DNA of 22,500 bases from Bigelowiella natans CCMP2755 (GCA_000320545.1 ADNK01001022.1:1-22500); one strand, 5' to 3'. Shown: positions 10,286-21,510, counted from the first letter of the stretch. Translations and numbers: made by a program. The notes: a model not told the origin generated them from the sequence alone.

Positions 10286-10793
10286 AAATTATTATCACTT
10301 AAAAATGAAGACACATTTCAACACCTTCTCCAACTACGGTTTAGTAAGATATGTATTACATCGTACTGTCAAGCGAATTTCCTCATCCTGACGCCACAGC
10401 ATAGAAAGAAGAAGGAGAAGAACAACAACAACAACAAAAAGAAGAAGAAAACAACAAAAGATGAAGACGATCAGAAAACGACCGTGTTCATAATCTTCAG
10501 GATTTGAGTGATGGGTACGCTAAAGATTTGGAACCTGATTTGCTAGGCCGTCGTAGTACCATAAGTCGAATAAGTTGGAATCATTGATTAGCTTCGGAGA
10601 AAATAGCATAGAATAGTGACTTTCACTATAAACGATCCATATTGGATATCTGCAAGTAGCAACAACAACAATAGCCGCCATTAGATGATGACTGTCGGAA
10701 CATACTGGAGAATTCACCTGGGTGACTTTAGAGTCTTTCCCACTTCCACGTACTGATGATAACACGTTGATATATGTGTATGTATGTGTGTGG

Positions 10794-10836
<43 letters not shown>

Positions 10837-11254
10837 CACCAAACCCGTCATCATCAACAACAATCATCGTCTTGTATAACGTTGACCTTGAAATGCTCAA
10901 GAAGAGATAGAAGCCCTACGCAAGACTCTCCCTCCACTCCTCGAAGAATCTAACCAAAAAGTATATTCCGGTACGTAATTTTATAGTGGCTTTTATCGCG
11001 TTTCTCTTCCAAATGCGCGGTGTTTTTGTGCGCACGTGCAAGCAAATCGCTGAGGCGACATACTGCTAAGGGATACTATGAGTGACACCTTTCCAGCGAA
11101 CTCGCACTCTCCTGAGTGTACCTATTCAAAATACGCATACGCAAAGTAAATCAATAGCTTCTACCTAAGAAAAGTGGAAAGGGGGGCGGTAGAGAAGAAA
11201 GATAGGTCAGTAGTAGCAATACCGCAGGAAACAGATACCGAACACTTCATCTTA

Positions 11255-11298
<44 letters not shown>

Positions 11299-11353
11299 AC
11301 TCTCTTTCTCTCACTCTTGCACTGCCCTCTCTCTGTCTTCAACATGAACATGT

Positions 11354-11395
<42 letters not shown>

Positions 11396-11839
11396 ATAGT
11401 TCTTGATGTAGGTGTTGCTTGGATATACATGTGACACTGCCTTCCCTAATGTACACAGATTGACGAGCTCCTGTGTTATTCGTTCGATGCATGATGAAGT
11501 TAATTTCTTGGCAACACCCAAAAAGACAACAAAAAAGGAAAGTAATAGCGAACAAAGCGCACCCTTATCGCAGCCATCACACACTAAACATCCTTCAGGT
11601 CAATACACACATGGCAGGCCATACATCTTGGCATCTAGAGAGGGGGGGGGGGAGGGGGGGGGGAGATAAATAAGTATACTTATGCCAACTGACAAACCTG
11701 TGCGCAATATCCATAATCAACTATAAGCCGATTTGAAGTCTCGTCCATTTCTTTGCGACATTCTTCGATTCCGTGCGACAGCTTCAGTAAGAGGTGTGGT
11801 AGTAATAGTAGTAGTAGTAGTAGTAGTAGTAGTGCCAGC

Positions 11840-11873
<34 letters not shown>

Positions 11874-12932
11874 AACAAGGAGAAAAAGCAAACATGAGCA
11901 ACATACCAGGAGCAAGACGAGAATAGGCATACTACTACTGATCTGCTGTTCTGATCTTACTACATACCATGATGGAATAGACAAGGAAGCACACTCCAGG
12001 ACCTGTTTCCTTCTGTTTGGACGGATGGTGATGATTATTCTCGGTGGGGGGTGGGGAATGATGAGGTATTGGAGAAAACTCAAAAATCATCCTCAGGAAG
12101 ACAATGATAATGCCCTTCCTCTGCTGCATGCATGCATGTATACGATTTTGATGACGTGGCAAAGTAGTTGTCTTTACCTGGAAACTGTGTAGGTTGGCTG
12201 CGATGAAGTCCCTCGTAGACGATCTTGATGTGAATGTAGCGGAGTAGGGCTGTGTAAGAGCACATAGGGGAGGGGGGGAGGGGGGGAGGGTTAATGAGGA
12301 TTAAGAGGAGGAGGAGAGTATATTGGAGAAAGAGAGACAGAGAGAGAAAGGGGAAAAAGAGAAAGAAGTCGCTTTCCTCCTCATACCAAAATCCAAATCA
12401 AGATGACACGTTTGATAGATCACAGAAACTCGTATCACTCATATTTAAGAGGAGCATACATCTGTGTGTGAATGGTTGCATCCAACTACTATATTGTAAG
12501 GTAATCTCTACCATGTTCAGATCTCTCCCCACGACGACGGTACACTTCCTTTCACTTCCAGCTCTGGCGACCATTATTACATACAACAAAGCTCTTTATA
12601 TTTATTATTATTATTTATATTATTATTAATTATTATTGTTACTATTATTATGATTATTATTCTCTTCAACGGCTTATGTCTCGTCGCATCCCTCACAAGG
12701 TCACGCGTATCACGTGTTACCTCCATAATATCTCTGTCAGCGCGGAAGTCAGCGCCGCGTTTAAGATGGAGCTGTTTGGGCCTGCTCATAGTAGTTCAGA
12801 TAAGATGAAGAATGATCTATCCAACAACCGTGTTTCCTTTCAGCATTTTTTATCGATCACGTTCGGTTACAACCTAGGAATTTCTTCCAGTCACTTTTTG
12901 TCTGAACACACACGCACGCACGCACAGATACC

Positions 12933-12972
<40 letters not shown>

Positions 12973-13243
12973 CAATCTGGATGAAGATAACAGTCACGAT
13001 GATAATGATGATGATTGGAGTTCCTCACCAGCACAGAAGAGGGTGTGTCACAAAAATGGAAAAGCGTCAAGTAAAATATCAATGATGCATCGGCGCGCAT
13101 GCTACTACCTTGTTCGCCTTGCTCTCTGTCTCACTATCGAAAAGTAGGAAGCGCACCTGTGGATGTAATCGCCAGAACAGCAACATTACTTCCACATTCA
13201 GCAATAGTTTATGTGTCATGTTACCAATGTAATGTAGTTTGGA

Positions 13244-13279
<36 letters not shown>

Positions 13280-13973
13280 GTATTTTAAGTTATAAATGAT
13301 GAAAAATATTCCCCCAAAATTAGCGTACATGCCAATCCAACCCTAATGGTGGAGGTGAAAAGTGTGGATTTAAGAGATGCTGTGTGCACAAAAGTACCAT
13401 TTCACACTGTACAGCTGCTAGGACGCCACATGGCCCTCTGAATAATAGATGATCGCAGTAACAATGAGCTAGAGGAGAGGGCGGGGGAAGAGCATGCTTG
13501 GAGCAATTTGCAGCTTTTGCTGATTCATTATTACATGAGAAATGATACATCGAAACTTGGGAACAGCATGCACGTATTGCCATCCCCACCCTTTTCTTTG
13601 CACAAGGCCGAATCCTAAGCTTTCGGCCTAAGATCGGCAGTTAGGAAGTGGGATGATATAGCAGTGTAAAGAAAAGCCTCGGATTAATCATGTTGATGCA
13701 AGATTCTGCGATCTTTGTCGATCAAAACATCTCTCTTTCTCTCTGTCTCTCTCTGTGTGCCGAAATAGCCGCCACCACTACCATCACCAACAACCACCTC
13801 TAATTCTTCAGCCTTCTTAAAATAAAAGCCTTGATACTTCCTGAAGAGAGGAAGGATGGTGAAAATCAGGAAGAGACAAGAGAAGAAGAAAGAGCGCGAG
13901 AGGAGTTGGAAAGAAAGAAATGAGGGATATATTTATGCTGTGTCTCTTATAGAAAGCAACGTGTACACAAAAA

Positions 13974-14012
<39 letters not shown>

Positions 14013-14213
14013 ACACACAAACACACACACAAACACACACACGTACACACCACTCTTCACGAAAGTTTCCTTTAGGAGTTCCAAAGAGCAGAGTCTTCAA
14101 CCTGCTTACCTAAGAAGAGAGAAAATTATAAGAATATTGTATTATATACATGAGGGAGGGAAGGGGGGGATGCAGAAGGGGGCATCGTCGTCGTTTAATC
14201 GAGGAAACAAATA

Positions 14214-14256
<43 letters not shown>

Positions 14257-14640
14257 TCTCACCTTAATGGAGGAGAGGAGCTGACGTGGTACGTTAGTGC
14301 TTGAAGCAGAGGGGATCCCACCTTTTCTATTTGAAGGACCTGGTCAATTCAAAGGAATCGTGTTTTAAGAAGGGCTACGCACGTCGTCTTTAATATCAGC
14401 AAATTGTGGCCATATATTCCCCTTCATTGTGAGCCGTACTCGTTGCAACAAGCATCAGCAACTAAATGAGGGAGAGAGGAAACTACTTACACACCTCTCA
14501 TGTTCAACTTGGTGTCCTCCTTGGGGTGCTTGAACAGCAGCAGCAGCAGTATCAAAACATCAAGTCATCATTCCTTCATCATTCACACATTGATGGATGC
14601 TGCTAGATGTTTCGAAGTCAGAATCAACACACACTGATAC

Positions 14641-14692
<52 letters not shown>

Positions 14693-15503
14693 GGGGAGTG
14701 TTGCTTCTTCCCCACACAAATAAGAATCTTAGAGGCTGCTGTTTCGAAATGCTGTCTCCAGTGCGCAATGTTACTCACACATCATTCACAAACACGCACG
14801 CAGTTGCTCACTCTTCTGTACCATATCGATGATGTCATCATTGTCCATCCCGAGGTCCATATTATCAATCTACAAACAAATGATGCCTTAATAAACAGGT
14901 TGTTGCATCTCAGACCCGCTCATAAGTTCATTCACCACCTCCTCGATGAGCATTTCTTCCTCCTCCCCTTCTTCGCTCCTGCACGCTGATGCATTCTTCT
15001 TCTTTGGGCTGCTGGGTTTCTTCTTCATCATCGATTCTCTCTCTGCTCCCCTCCTCGACCCTGCTGCTCCTCTATCTTCGCCTCCTTTTCTTCTGCTACC
15101 GAACAACCTATTTTGTCCTTCTCTGGAGTTTGGTCTATTGCTGCCGACACCTTTTGTCCGCACAGTCGTCGTCATCGTATTCGTCGTTTTCGTCTCAAGA
15201 GAACTACTTCCGTAAGAAAGGAAATTATTCCGCACTGATGAGTTTTTACTTCGCCCTTCTCCTCCTCCTCTTAGACGCGCTACTGAAGCTGATGATGATG
15301 AATTGGTATTCCTACGAGGGTTGGAAGAAGTAGCTGCTGTGGGTGAAATAGGTGGGGAGGCGGCAGAGGAATTATCGCCGGGTTTCGAAGCTGTCTTTCT
15401 TTGCGAGGATTGAGAAGCTGCTGCTAGAGCTCTCTTCTTTTGTTGGTAGTCAACGAGAGTCTAGGGTAGTAGTAGTAGTGGGATAATAGAGGAGCATAAG
15501 TAC

Positions 15504-15539
<36 letters not shown>

Positions 15540-16511
15540 CAGTAGCAACAAAAAGATGATAACATTCACAGAGGAGATTTTCTCAGTGCGGTGTTCGGTT
15601 GAAGCGGGCAATGTTATCGGCAGGAGGGTGATCTACGGACGATACGCGACATCCTCGAGATGAAACAGTGCATACACATCGATGTACACTCACAGCCTTA
15701 CATGCTGTATGCGTGCGTACTTGTGGACATAATATCTAACCTCAAGAACCGATCTCTTGATGCCTTGTTGTCGCTGCTTTTGAACTAGCTTTAACATACC
15801 CAACTCACGGGAGATGTCCCCGCTGCCCAATACATCCACGGTGTCAAACACGACAAGCACACAATATTGAACTGTAGCAATAATGCAATAATTCACCTGT
15901 TGTCGTTACATTCCAGAAAAGAGCTAAGGGTTTTCTTAAAGTTACTGCGCCGGAGATAATTTCGTATGAGCGCATATGCCGTCTTCGTGGAGCCCTGGTT
16001 CAATTTGTTATTATCCGGCATCGGAGCATTAGATTGCAACGAGGAGCGCATACCCAAGAGTACAAAATCATACCTCAACCGAAAAAGTAGCTTGCTTTGA
16101 AGTCTTTCTTTTCTTTCGGAAGAGTTGTAAGCCTATCAGCACTTCCAACAAAGACACGTTTCCTCCACTAGCCTTAGCTTTCTTTTATCATTCATGGAGT
16201 GCAATGACGATCAGTTAGATAAAGTCTGGGAACATAAAATATAGCCCAATGACCGCTACTACCTTGAAGTGTTTCACAATTCCAAGTGATCGTGCAAGTC
16301 CAGCGCGTGTGCAGCTTTCGGGTTTTTTGCTGCCATATTTTGTGGTAAAGTAAGGAATCGTCGCCACTGCAAAAGTTAAGTTATGCAGATACCCTAGATC
16401 TCGAAGGAGGTGATCATGGCTCGTCTTGAAGTCCTTTTGGAGGAAAAACTCGCGGGTCAAATGCAGAGCTATGCTTCCTGCTGCTGATGCTGGGGATGAG
16501 TCTTCAGACAT
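9924..16511 (-). CDS. MINDY4: MINDY-4-type (FAM188) deubiquitinase, about 25 exons
   Basis: MINDY enzymes are cysteine peptidases that cut K48-linked polyubiquitin. Exons: 16511-16263, 15994-15897, 15822-15741, 15460-14897, 14528-14495, 14339-14263, 14109-14051, 13840-13782, 13614-13590, 13437-13398, 13156-13109, 12901-12874, 12781-12721, 12563-12512, 12249-12178, 12012-11968, 11781-11698, 11470-11429, unresolved piece near 11121-11077, 10927-10887, 10752-10718, 10649-10535, 10387-10360, 10150-10095, 9986-9924 (TAG). Apart from the unresolved piece all phases agree; about 690-700 residues. Two LisH-like helices at the N-terminus ([33 protein letters not shown]) precede a Ser/Lys-rich linker. 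The catalytic segment is [18 protein letters not shown] (Cys about residue 419, oxyanion Gln six before it). The His is in [29 protein letters not shown] and the C-terminal TKW...DWNG are MINDY-4 signatures. Many exons are 25-60 bp. Identity is very secure; the two smallest linker exons are less so. Confidence 0.9.
10216..10284. repeat. (TG)n(AG)n compound microsatellite in MINDY-4-like intron
   Basis: About 18 TG units followed by about 16 GA units, inside intron 10151-10359. On the coding strand it reads (CT)n(CA)n upstream of the acceptor at 10151. Confidence 0.9.
10799..10833. repeat. (TA)n microsatellite in MINDY-4-like intron
   Basis: About 17 TA units within intron 10753-10886, which is only 134 bp long, so roughly a quarter of the intron is self-complementary repeat. 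Confidence 0.9.
11259..11294. repeat. (CT)n microsatellite in MINDY-4-like intron
   Basis: CT array in the region between the exon ending at 11429 and the unresolved exon near 11121. On the coding strand it is GA. Confidence 0.9.
11360..11389. repeat. (TA)n microsatellite in MINDY-4-like intron
   Basis: TA array about 40 bp downstream, on the coding strand, of the exon that ends at 11429. An open frame runs through it as Ile-Tyr repeats, but that is an artefact of the repeat. Confidence 0.9.
11641..11665. repeat. G-run pair in MINDY-4-like intron
   Basis: Two runs of 9-11 G separated by a single A on the plus strand, inside intron 11471-11697. Four or more G-blocks make G-quadruplex formation possible on the template side. 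Confidence 0.8.
11799..11874. repeat. (TAG)n and (GAA)n microsatellites next to an acceptor
   Basis: Within intron 11782-11967. On the coding strand this is TTC repeats then CTA repeats, running up to about 18 bp before the acceptor at 11782. The arrays thus form much of the pyrimidine tract. Confidence 0.88.
12596..12660. repeat. TTA-rich low-complexity tract in MINDY-4-like intron
   Basis: Imperfect TTA/TTAT repeats within intron 12564-12720 of the MINDY-4-like gene. Confidence 0.85.
12937..12969. repeat. (TA)n microsatellite in MINDY-4-like intron
   Basis: About 16 TA units next to a CA/CGCA stretch, inside intron 12902-13108, close to the 28-bp exon 12901-12874. Confidence 0.9.
13244..13271. 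repeat. (GT)n microsatellite in MINDY-4-like intron
   Basis: About 13 GT units inside intron 13157-13397, between the catalytic-Cys exon and the following exon. Confidence 0.9.
13977..14042. repeat. (CA)n microsatellite with interruptions
   Basis: Long CA array with single-base interruptions in intron 13841-14050. It begins immediately after the donor of exon 14109-14051, so on the coding strand the intron starts GTGTGTACGTGTG. Confidence 0.9.
14217..14254. repeat. (TA)n microsatellite in MINDY-4-like intron
   Basis: About 19 TA units starting 8 bp inside the donor (GTGAGAG) of exon 14339-14263, in intron 14110-14262. Confidence 0.9.
14642..14689. repeat. (CA)n(GA)n compound microsatellite
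   Basis: Inside the 368-bp intron 14529-14896. A short CAG repeat (14535-14549) also lies in this intron, next to the acceptor of exon 14528-14495. Confidence 0.9.
15466..15540. repeat. (TAG)n microsatellites upstream of the linker exon
   Basis: Two TAG blocks (15466-15479 and 15504-15540) inside intron 15461-15740. On the coding strand they are CTA repeats running into the acceptor CCCTAG of the large linker exon 15460-14897. Confidence 0.9.
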
Positions 16512-17089
16512 AATACGCGCTGAGAAACTCTCCTCCCCGTAGATTTAAATATAGAGTCCCCTGAGGAGGATGAGGATGAGGAGAAAGGGTGGGAAAAGGG
16601 AGCAGAGTTGCTTCGCGTAGCGACGTAACTGCAAGTGAGACTCAATGCAGGGGGAAGGGGATTCGCACAGCTCGTAGTAGCTGTTGAGTTGATCAGTCAT
16701 CTCGGCAACGCACATTTGTTGCTTTTCTAAGTTTGTCGCATCATGAAAACGACAAGGATTTGTAAGGTGGAATAATCGCAGGGGGGATCATCAAAATCGT
16801 AGCAGATACTACAGAAAAAGATGCAAGAGTAGCTCCCAGCTCCCAGTGGCGAAAAGAACGCTGGGTGTAGTTAAAAATCGTAGAATGCAGGTGATTTTCC
16901 CATAGTAAACTGCGAAATCATTGTCGTATGTGCAGTGAGATGTAAACACTGTTTGAAAGCGGGAAGCCCCCAAGCAGCTTTGAGCTCTCAACCTACCAAC
17001 GCAACACGCATAGCCTTGATTGACACAGGACAAGAGACGCAATAACCTTGCTTGGCACAGATTGAGCACGAATTTTATTAGGAGTAAGC
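16512..17089. promoter_or_regulatory. Divergent spacer between MINDY-4-like and LRR-SET genes
   Basis: 578 bp between two start codons on opposite strands, so both promoters and 5' UTRs must lie here. It contains a TTTAAATATAG-like AT stretch about 30 bp from the MINDY-4-like ATG (16543-16553) and a GAG/GGA-rich purine tract (16560-16600). No CTAG island and no supported coding exon. The open frames on the minus strand here show no motif. Confidence 0.45.
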
Positions 17090-17894
17090 ATGATGCCAAG
17101 GAGTAATGGACAAAAACGGATACTAAGCCATCCGGTGACTTCAAATCGTCTCACCAAGAAGACAAGACGCAGTAGTTGCAATGCGTCAAGCTCAAGGGGG
17201 GGAAAACGTGGGAAGAGAGATTGTGAAATCAACTGGGAGAAGACGGTTGCTGGAATTCCTATAAAAACAAGTGATCAGTTTGTGAATTTCATTCATGAAA
17301 CCATGAAACTGGAATTGTCGCAATCCTTTTTCGAACAGCTTCAACTCCACAATGTCAGGTATCAAATGCCGAGTCTGCATCTAAAATATCTTTCACTATG
17401 AATATCATCGTTATTGCCATCAGTATAATCATCATCACACCACATTTAGTATTATTATTATTATTATTATCATTATTATTATTATTTTATTACCACTATT
17501 TTCTTCATTTCACACCTTACTAGCTTACTGACTGAGCAGCCTCTTCACAATCTACTCGTTATCAGCACAAACTTCTTCATCTTCCCACTATTTTCTGGTG
17601 ATACTAATTGTTTTAACTATTTTTTGCCAAATGACTAATTTTCTTCAAGAAAATATATGATGGAGGAGCTGAACATTGAAGTAAAATCCCTTAAAGACGG
17701 CTTGAAACAAATCAGAGACGTTGACATTAAGACAGAGATGGAAAATAAAATCTGCAGAGGCCATGTCTTTCTTCATCTCTACGGCCAAGACGGCAAGCTA
17801 GCACAGAAGCCCTTCGGCGAAATTCCTCTGAGGTGGGGAGCATTTGAATTCGCATGCTTCACGTCTTCATCCGTCTGTAGAACGGATACTAAGA

Positions 17895-17972
<78 letters not shown>

Positions 17973-20742
17973 TTATTTATTTATTTTATGTCTTACAAAG
18001 AGCCTGCTCAAGACTAAGATCATTCGAGTTCCCTGTCTGTACATCAGTCCGATAATATATTTTATAAACCTTATGTGGTACTCAGCCTCGATAGCGGCAG
18101 TGCTCTGGACTCTCGTAGCTTCACCGTCTCATTCAGCAAAAGCGGTCTATGGGCCTTTTTTATGACGTTCCTCAACAAGAAATTCAGTGCAATCGGAGGG
18201 GTCCCAATCCAACTTGATGGCTGCCTCAGATTTGGGTGGTGCAAGTCATTATACAACCGTCGCCCCGCCGTTTGTTTTGAAATCTCCTATCACTTTTCAG
18301 TTGCAGCGAGAGTAATTTCCCTTTCAAGATTTGCGTGCGACGACCACCTTCTATGGAGAATAACAGCTCGGTCCACCTCAAAGAAAGGGGGATAGAACAC
18401 AGATTTGGCCACGTGGGAGTCAAATTTGAGATCTCTAAGGCTGAGGACTTGTTGTCGCTCCATTCGTTTTTGGAAAGGTCCAAGTGGCTGCCAGAAGGTA
18501 TATGGAGAGCATGTTGCTTGCTCTTGATGGATTGGAGAAAGCAGGTGGATCCTCCGCTGACCGCCATTGTTCCTGCAAGTTCTACTACTCCCATCAAAGA
18601 AACATCCCGAGTATGTGATCAGCAGCCGCCGCTAACACTTTATTTAACACCCCCACCGTCGACTTTTGCGTCAAGGATTCTATGTTTCTTTTCGAGTTAT
18701 ACAGCATGTCGTGTTATTATCACCATCATCATCATCATCATCATCTTCATCGTCGTCGTCATCATTGTGCAGGTGATACTCCAAGCAGTCCGCGACCGGT
18801 TGAAATTAGTGGATTTTAGGGAGAAGTACTTTGATGGCGCCCGAAAGAAGGAATTTCTAAAGTTGTAACAGATTTTAATACTATGCGTAGAAAGTAGCAG
18901 CGAATCGATATTGCATAACCAAGAGGGCTAATATGTAGGCTTTTTGAAGAGGAGGATGGCGGTGATGAAAGAACAAAATCAGACATCAAGGCGTACTGTC
19001 GCTTCTACGTGAAAACCATGAAGCTTCATCCAAAAATTGACTACGACGTGGAAGGTGGTGCCACTTTGTTAATAATTAAGAGTATACAAGATAAGATCAC
19101 GTGGTTGTGAGATCTGGTTGTTCGGTACGACTCAGGATGCTTTAATGAAGGACAAAGGGAGGAGGAAGGGGAGGAAGAGAAGGAGGAGGAGGTAAAAACC
19201 CAGCTCAAGCCTCCGACTGCTCTCAAACATATGAGCAGTGCTTTGTGCGGCAACGAAAATGATGCAGAGGGTGGGTGTGAGGACGAGGACGAGAAAAAGG
19301 GGGGCGGGGAGAAGGAGCTTCCCAGCAGCAGCAGCAGCAGCAGCAGCAGCTCCAAACGAACCCATCGTCCGCAGTCGTCGCCGCCGCAACAGCAACAACG
19401 TGATCAAAAGAGGGAACGACAAAGAAGACGATCCACAAGACAGAGCTCAGGCAGCTCGAAGATGATCAAGTGCAAAAACATGAAATTCGAGGATGAGGGG
19501 AAGAAGCTTGTTGTCTCGGGGTTTCCTCTCTCGGCCTGGGAGTTGAAACACCCGTCGCTCGGGAAAGTGCAGCATATCAAGATCGAAGCGGACTTGTCTG
19601 GCGAAGAGGAATTCGGTTGCATGGAGACGTTGTTGAGTAAGTTCTATACTGTTAATTCTCGTAACCTCAAAGTCCTAGATCTAAGTTCCACAAAGCTTTC
19701 AAAGATGCCCCCACTTATAAGGTGCGGAAAGCTTGAGGACCTGAATCTCTCGTTCAACAACCTTACTATCATCAATAAAGAGCGTTTGCCAAGGAGCATT
19801 GTAAGTCTCGATGTGTCGGAAAATCGATTGAAATCGTCTAAAGGTCTGCGGATCAACAGCAAGATCAAAATCAGATTTTTCCGCAACCAGCAGCCTGCGA
19901 GTATAGAAATAAAACCTTCTCCTCTTCACGGGCTCGGTGCTTTTACGACAGTGGATCTTCCTGCAGACACGGACCTTGGGGTCATCAAAGGAGATTATAC
20001 CTTTCCTCATCTGTCTGGTGCAGACTCCTTGCACTCATTCTATGTGCTCCGTAAGAAGTGGGCAAGGGTGGAAGGCCAATCGCCCATGTTGAAGGTGGAA
20101 TGCGGGAATCTGCAAGACGCATCGTGGCACCGCTTCATCAACGGCTGCAGGAAAAAAAAGGAAAAGCCTCTCGTCAACGTGCGCGCGCGCCTTTACAAAT
20201 CAAAAAACAGGGGGCGCAAGGAAATTCATGTCTTCACAACTCGAGAAATCGAGGCAGGGACCGAGCTGGTAATGGAGTATGTAAAAGACTACTGGAAGCA
20301 AACGAAAGAAGATGCACTCGGGGATGTATGGGAGGAGATGGATTTCCCAGAGACGGTTAACATGGACCTGTTCAAAAAAAAGAAGGGGGAGAGCAGCCAG
20401 CATATTCTTTACGATATGGATGATAATGAGCCTTATGGCTGGAGGATCTTCGACTTATATCAACCCTCAAAACGAAAGAACAAGGAAAACTGCTGGGAGG
20501 GGAAGTTGAAACAACGCAACACAGGCAAGCCCAGTTCGAATGGCGGGTACAAAGTGGAACGTTTTTTTAAAGTTGGAGAGGATCTTTGCAAAGAAACGTA
20601 TTTTGACAACTGGATTCTGATAAAAGAAAAGGAGGGGAATAAAAGGCAGCAGCAGAGAAATCAGGGCCCGGGGTCATCCGCCATTCCAAATGCAACAAGC
20701 AATTTAAGAGATTCCCCCGCTGAAAGGAAACCAGCAGAATAG
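17090..20742 (+). CDS. LRR-SET domain protein (probable lysine methyltransferase) with novel N-terminal half
   Basis: SET domains usually methylate protein lysines using SAM. Exons: 17090-17358, 17650-17832, 18086-18244, 18301-18610, 18773-18864, 18939-19054, 19151-20742 (906 residues, TAG). Every junction is GT-AG and phases agree throughout. The ATG at 17090 follows an in-frame stop. Residues 1-376 match no family I know; they include MMEELNIEVKSLKDGLKQI, GWCNCSESNFPF and LEEE-type acidic stretches. A Ser10 run and basic Gln/Arg region lie at about 430-475. Leucine-rich repeats (LKVLDLSSTKLSKMP, LEDLNLSFNNL, IVSLDVSENRL) lie at about 548-604. SET follows at about 626-757: SPLHGLGAFTTVDLPADTDLG, WHRFINGC, VFTTREIEAGTELVMEYVKDYW. 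The usual NHSCxPN is replaced by INGC, which could lower or change activity. The tail (about 758-906) is basic and Gln/Ser-rich. Divergent from MINDY-4-like. SET and LRR calls are firm; activity is inferred. Confidence 0.85.
17452..17487. repeat. (TTA)n tract in LRR-SET intron
   Basis: TTA/ATT repeats inside the first intron (17359-17649) of the LRR-SET gene. Confidence 0.85.
17896..17969. repeat. (CA)n(TA)n compound microsatellite in LRR-SET intron
   Basis: About 18 CA units followed by about 16 TA units, filling much of the 253-bp intron 17833-18085. Confidence 0.9.
18723..18745. repeat. (ATC)n microsatellite in LRR-SET intron
   Basis: ATC repeats in intron 18611-18772, just upstream of the acceptor at 18772 (TTGTGCAG), where they add to the pyrimidine tract. 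Confidence 0.85.
19323..19350 (+). repeat. Coding (CAG/AGC)n repeat giving a serine run
   Basis: Nine to ten AGC units in frame in the last LRR-SET exon encode a run of ten serines. This is one of the few microsatellites in the window that is translated. Confidence 0.9.
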
Positions 20743-20894
20743 CTAAGACGTGTGCCAATGTCTAGATACGCATGAGCAAGACATTGTGGTAGAGAAAGGA
20801 TCCCACCCCTGATGTTTGAGATATTTAGCTATTTGCTTACCTTTTGGATTGTACAAAGTAAACCTAGAGATTGCTCTGTGTAGCTGTTTTTGAG

Positions 20895-21510
20895 GTGTCT
20901 AGGTGTGCTACTTTCGTGCCTCACGTCTAGAAGTAGCCTATGCATTCTGTGAATTTTGGCGACAGCAACATCTTTTAGATCTGGGTATTGCACTCATCGC
21001 ATCTAGCTGCAGTCTTGAAAGTGACAATTGAAAAAATATATACATTGAATTACACCTAGCTAGCTAGTCATAGTCTTGGTAGTGAGACATGCTTGCCAGC
21101 ATGTCTAGCTAGATGTGCAACATGTCATCTAGATGTGCTGGCGCAACGCACACTTTGCTAAGTTTAGCCCTTCCTTGCATGCATCTGCTACATGTCTAGA
21201 GATGTGCAGCACAGTGTCGTAAACAACCACCACAGCGCCAAAACGCTGCTAGGCTGAGCTAGCTGCTAGCTGGGCGCACTTCCACTCATGACTTCTACAA
21301 CACACTCTAGCACTGCATGCTGCGCATAAACGACACCCCAAAACGGATCTAATGAGCATGCTCTAATAAATGCGATCTCGTATGAATGATCTCTAAATCC
21401 TGAGACATGCTAGGGCACACACGCACATTCGGTGACTAGATTCGCATGATCAAGTGTGCAACCGGCAGGCGCAACACTATGGTAACTACTACACAGCTAG
21501 ACAGGTAGCG
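20895..21510. repeat. CTAG-rich island in a convergent spacer
   Basis: I count about 17 CTAG tetramers in roughly 620 bp, including CTAGCTAGCTAG at 21056-21067 and recurring TCTAGATGTGC-like words (21102-21140). The word usage matches the island at 9040-9780. Confidence 0.78.

Noticed and set aside
10202-10507. Open frames through TG/GA arrays (Cys-Val and Glu-Arg runs)
   Set aside because: They are produced by the dinucleotide repeats inside an intron of the MINDY-4-like gene.
17090-17401. Exon 17090-17358 as a stand-alone small gene
   Set aside because: Its donor and phase join cleanly to 17650-17832 and on through to the SET exon.
19041-19438. Minus-strand frames with Leu, Ala or Cys runs
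   Set aside because: They are antisense to the LRR-SET exon and come from the AGC/GGA repeats.
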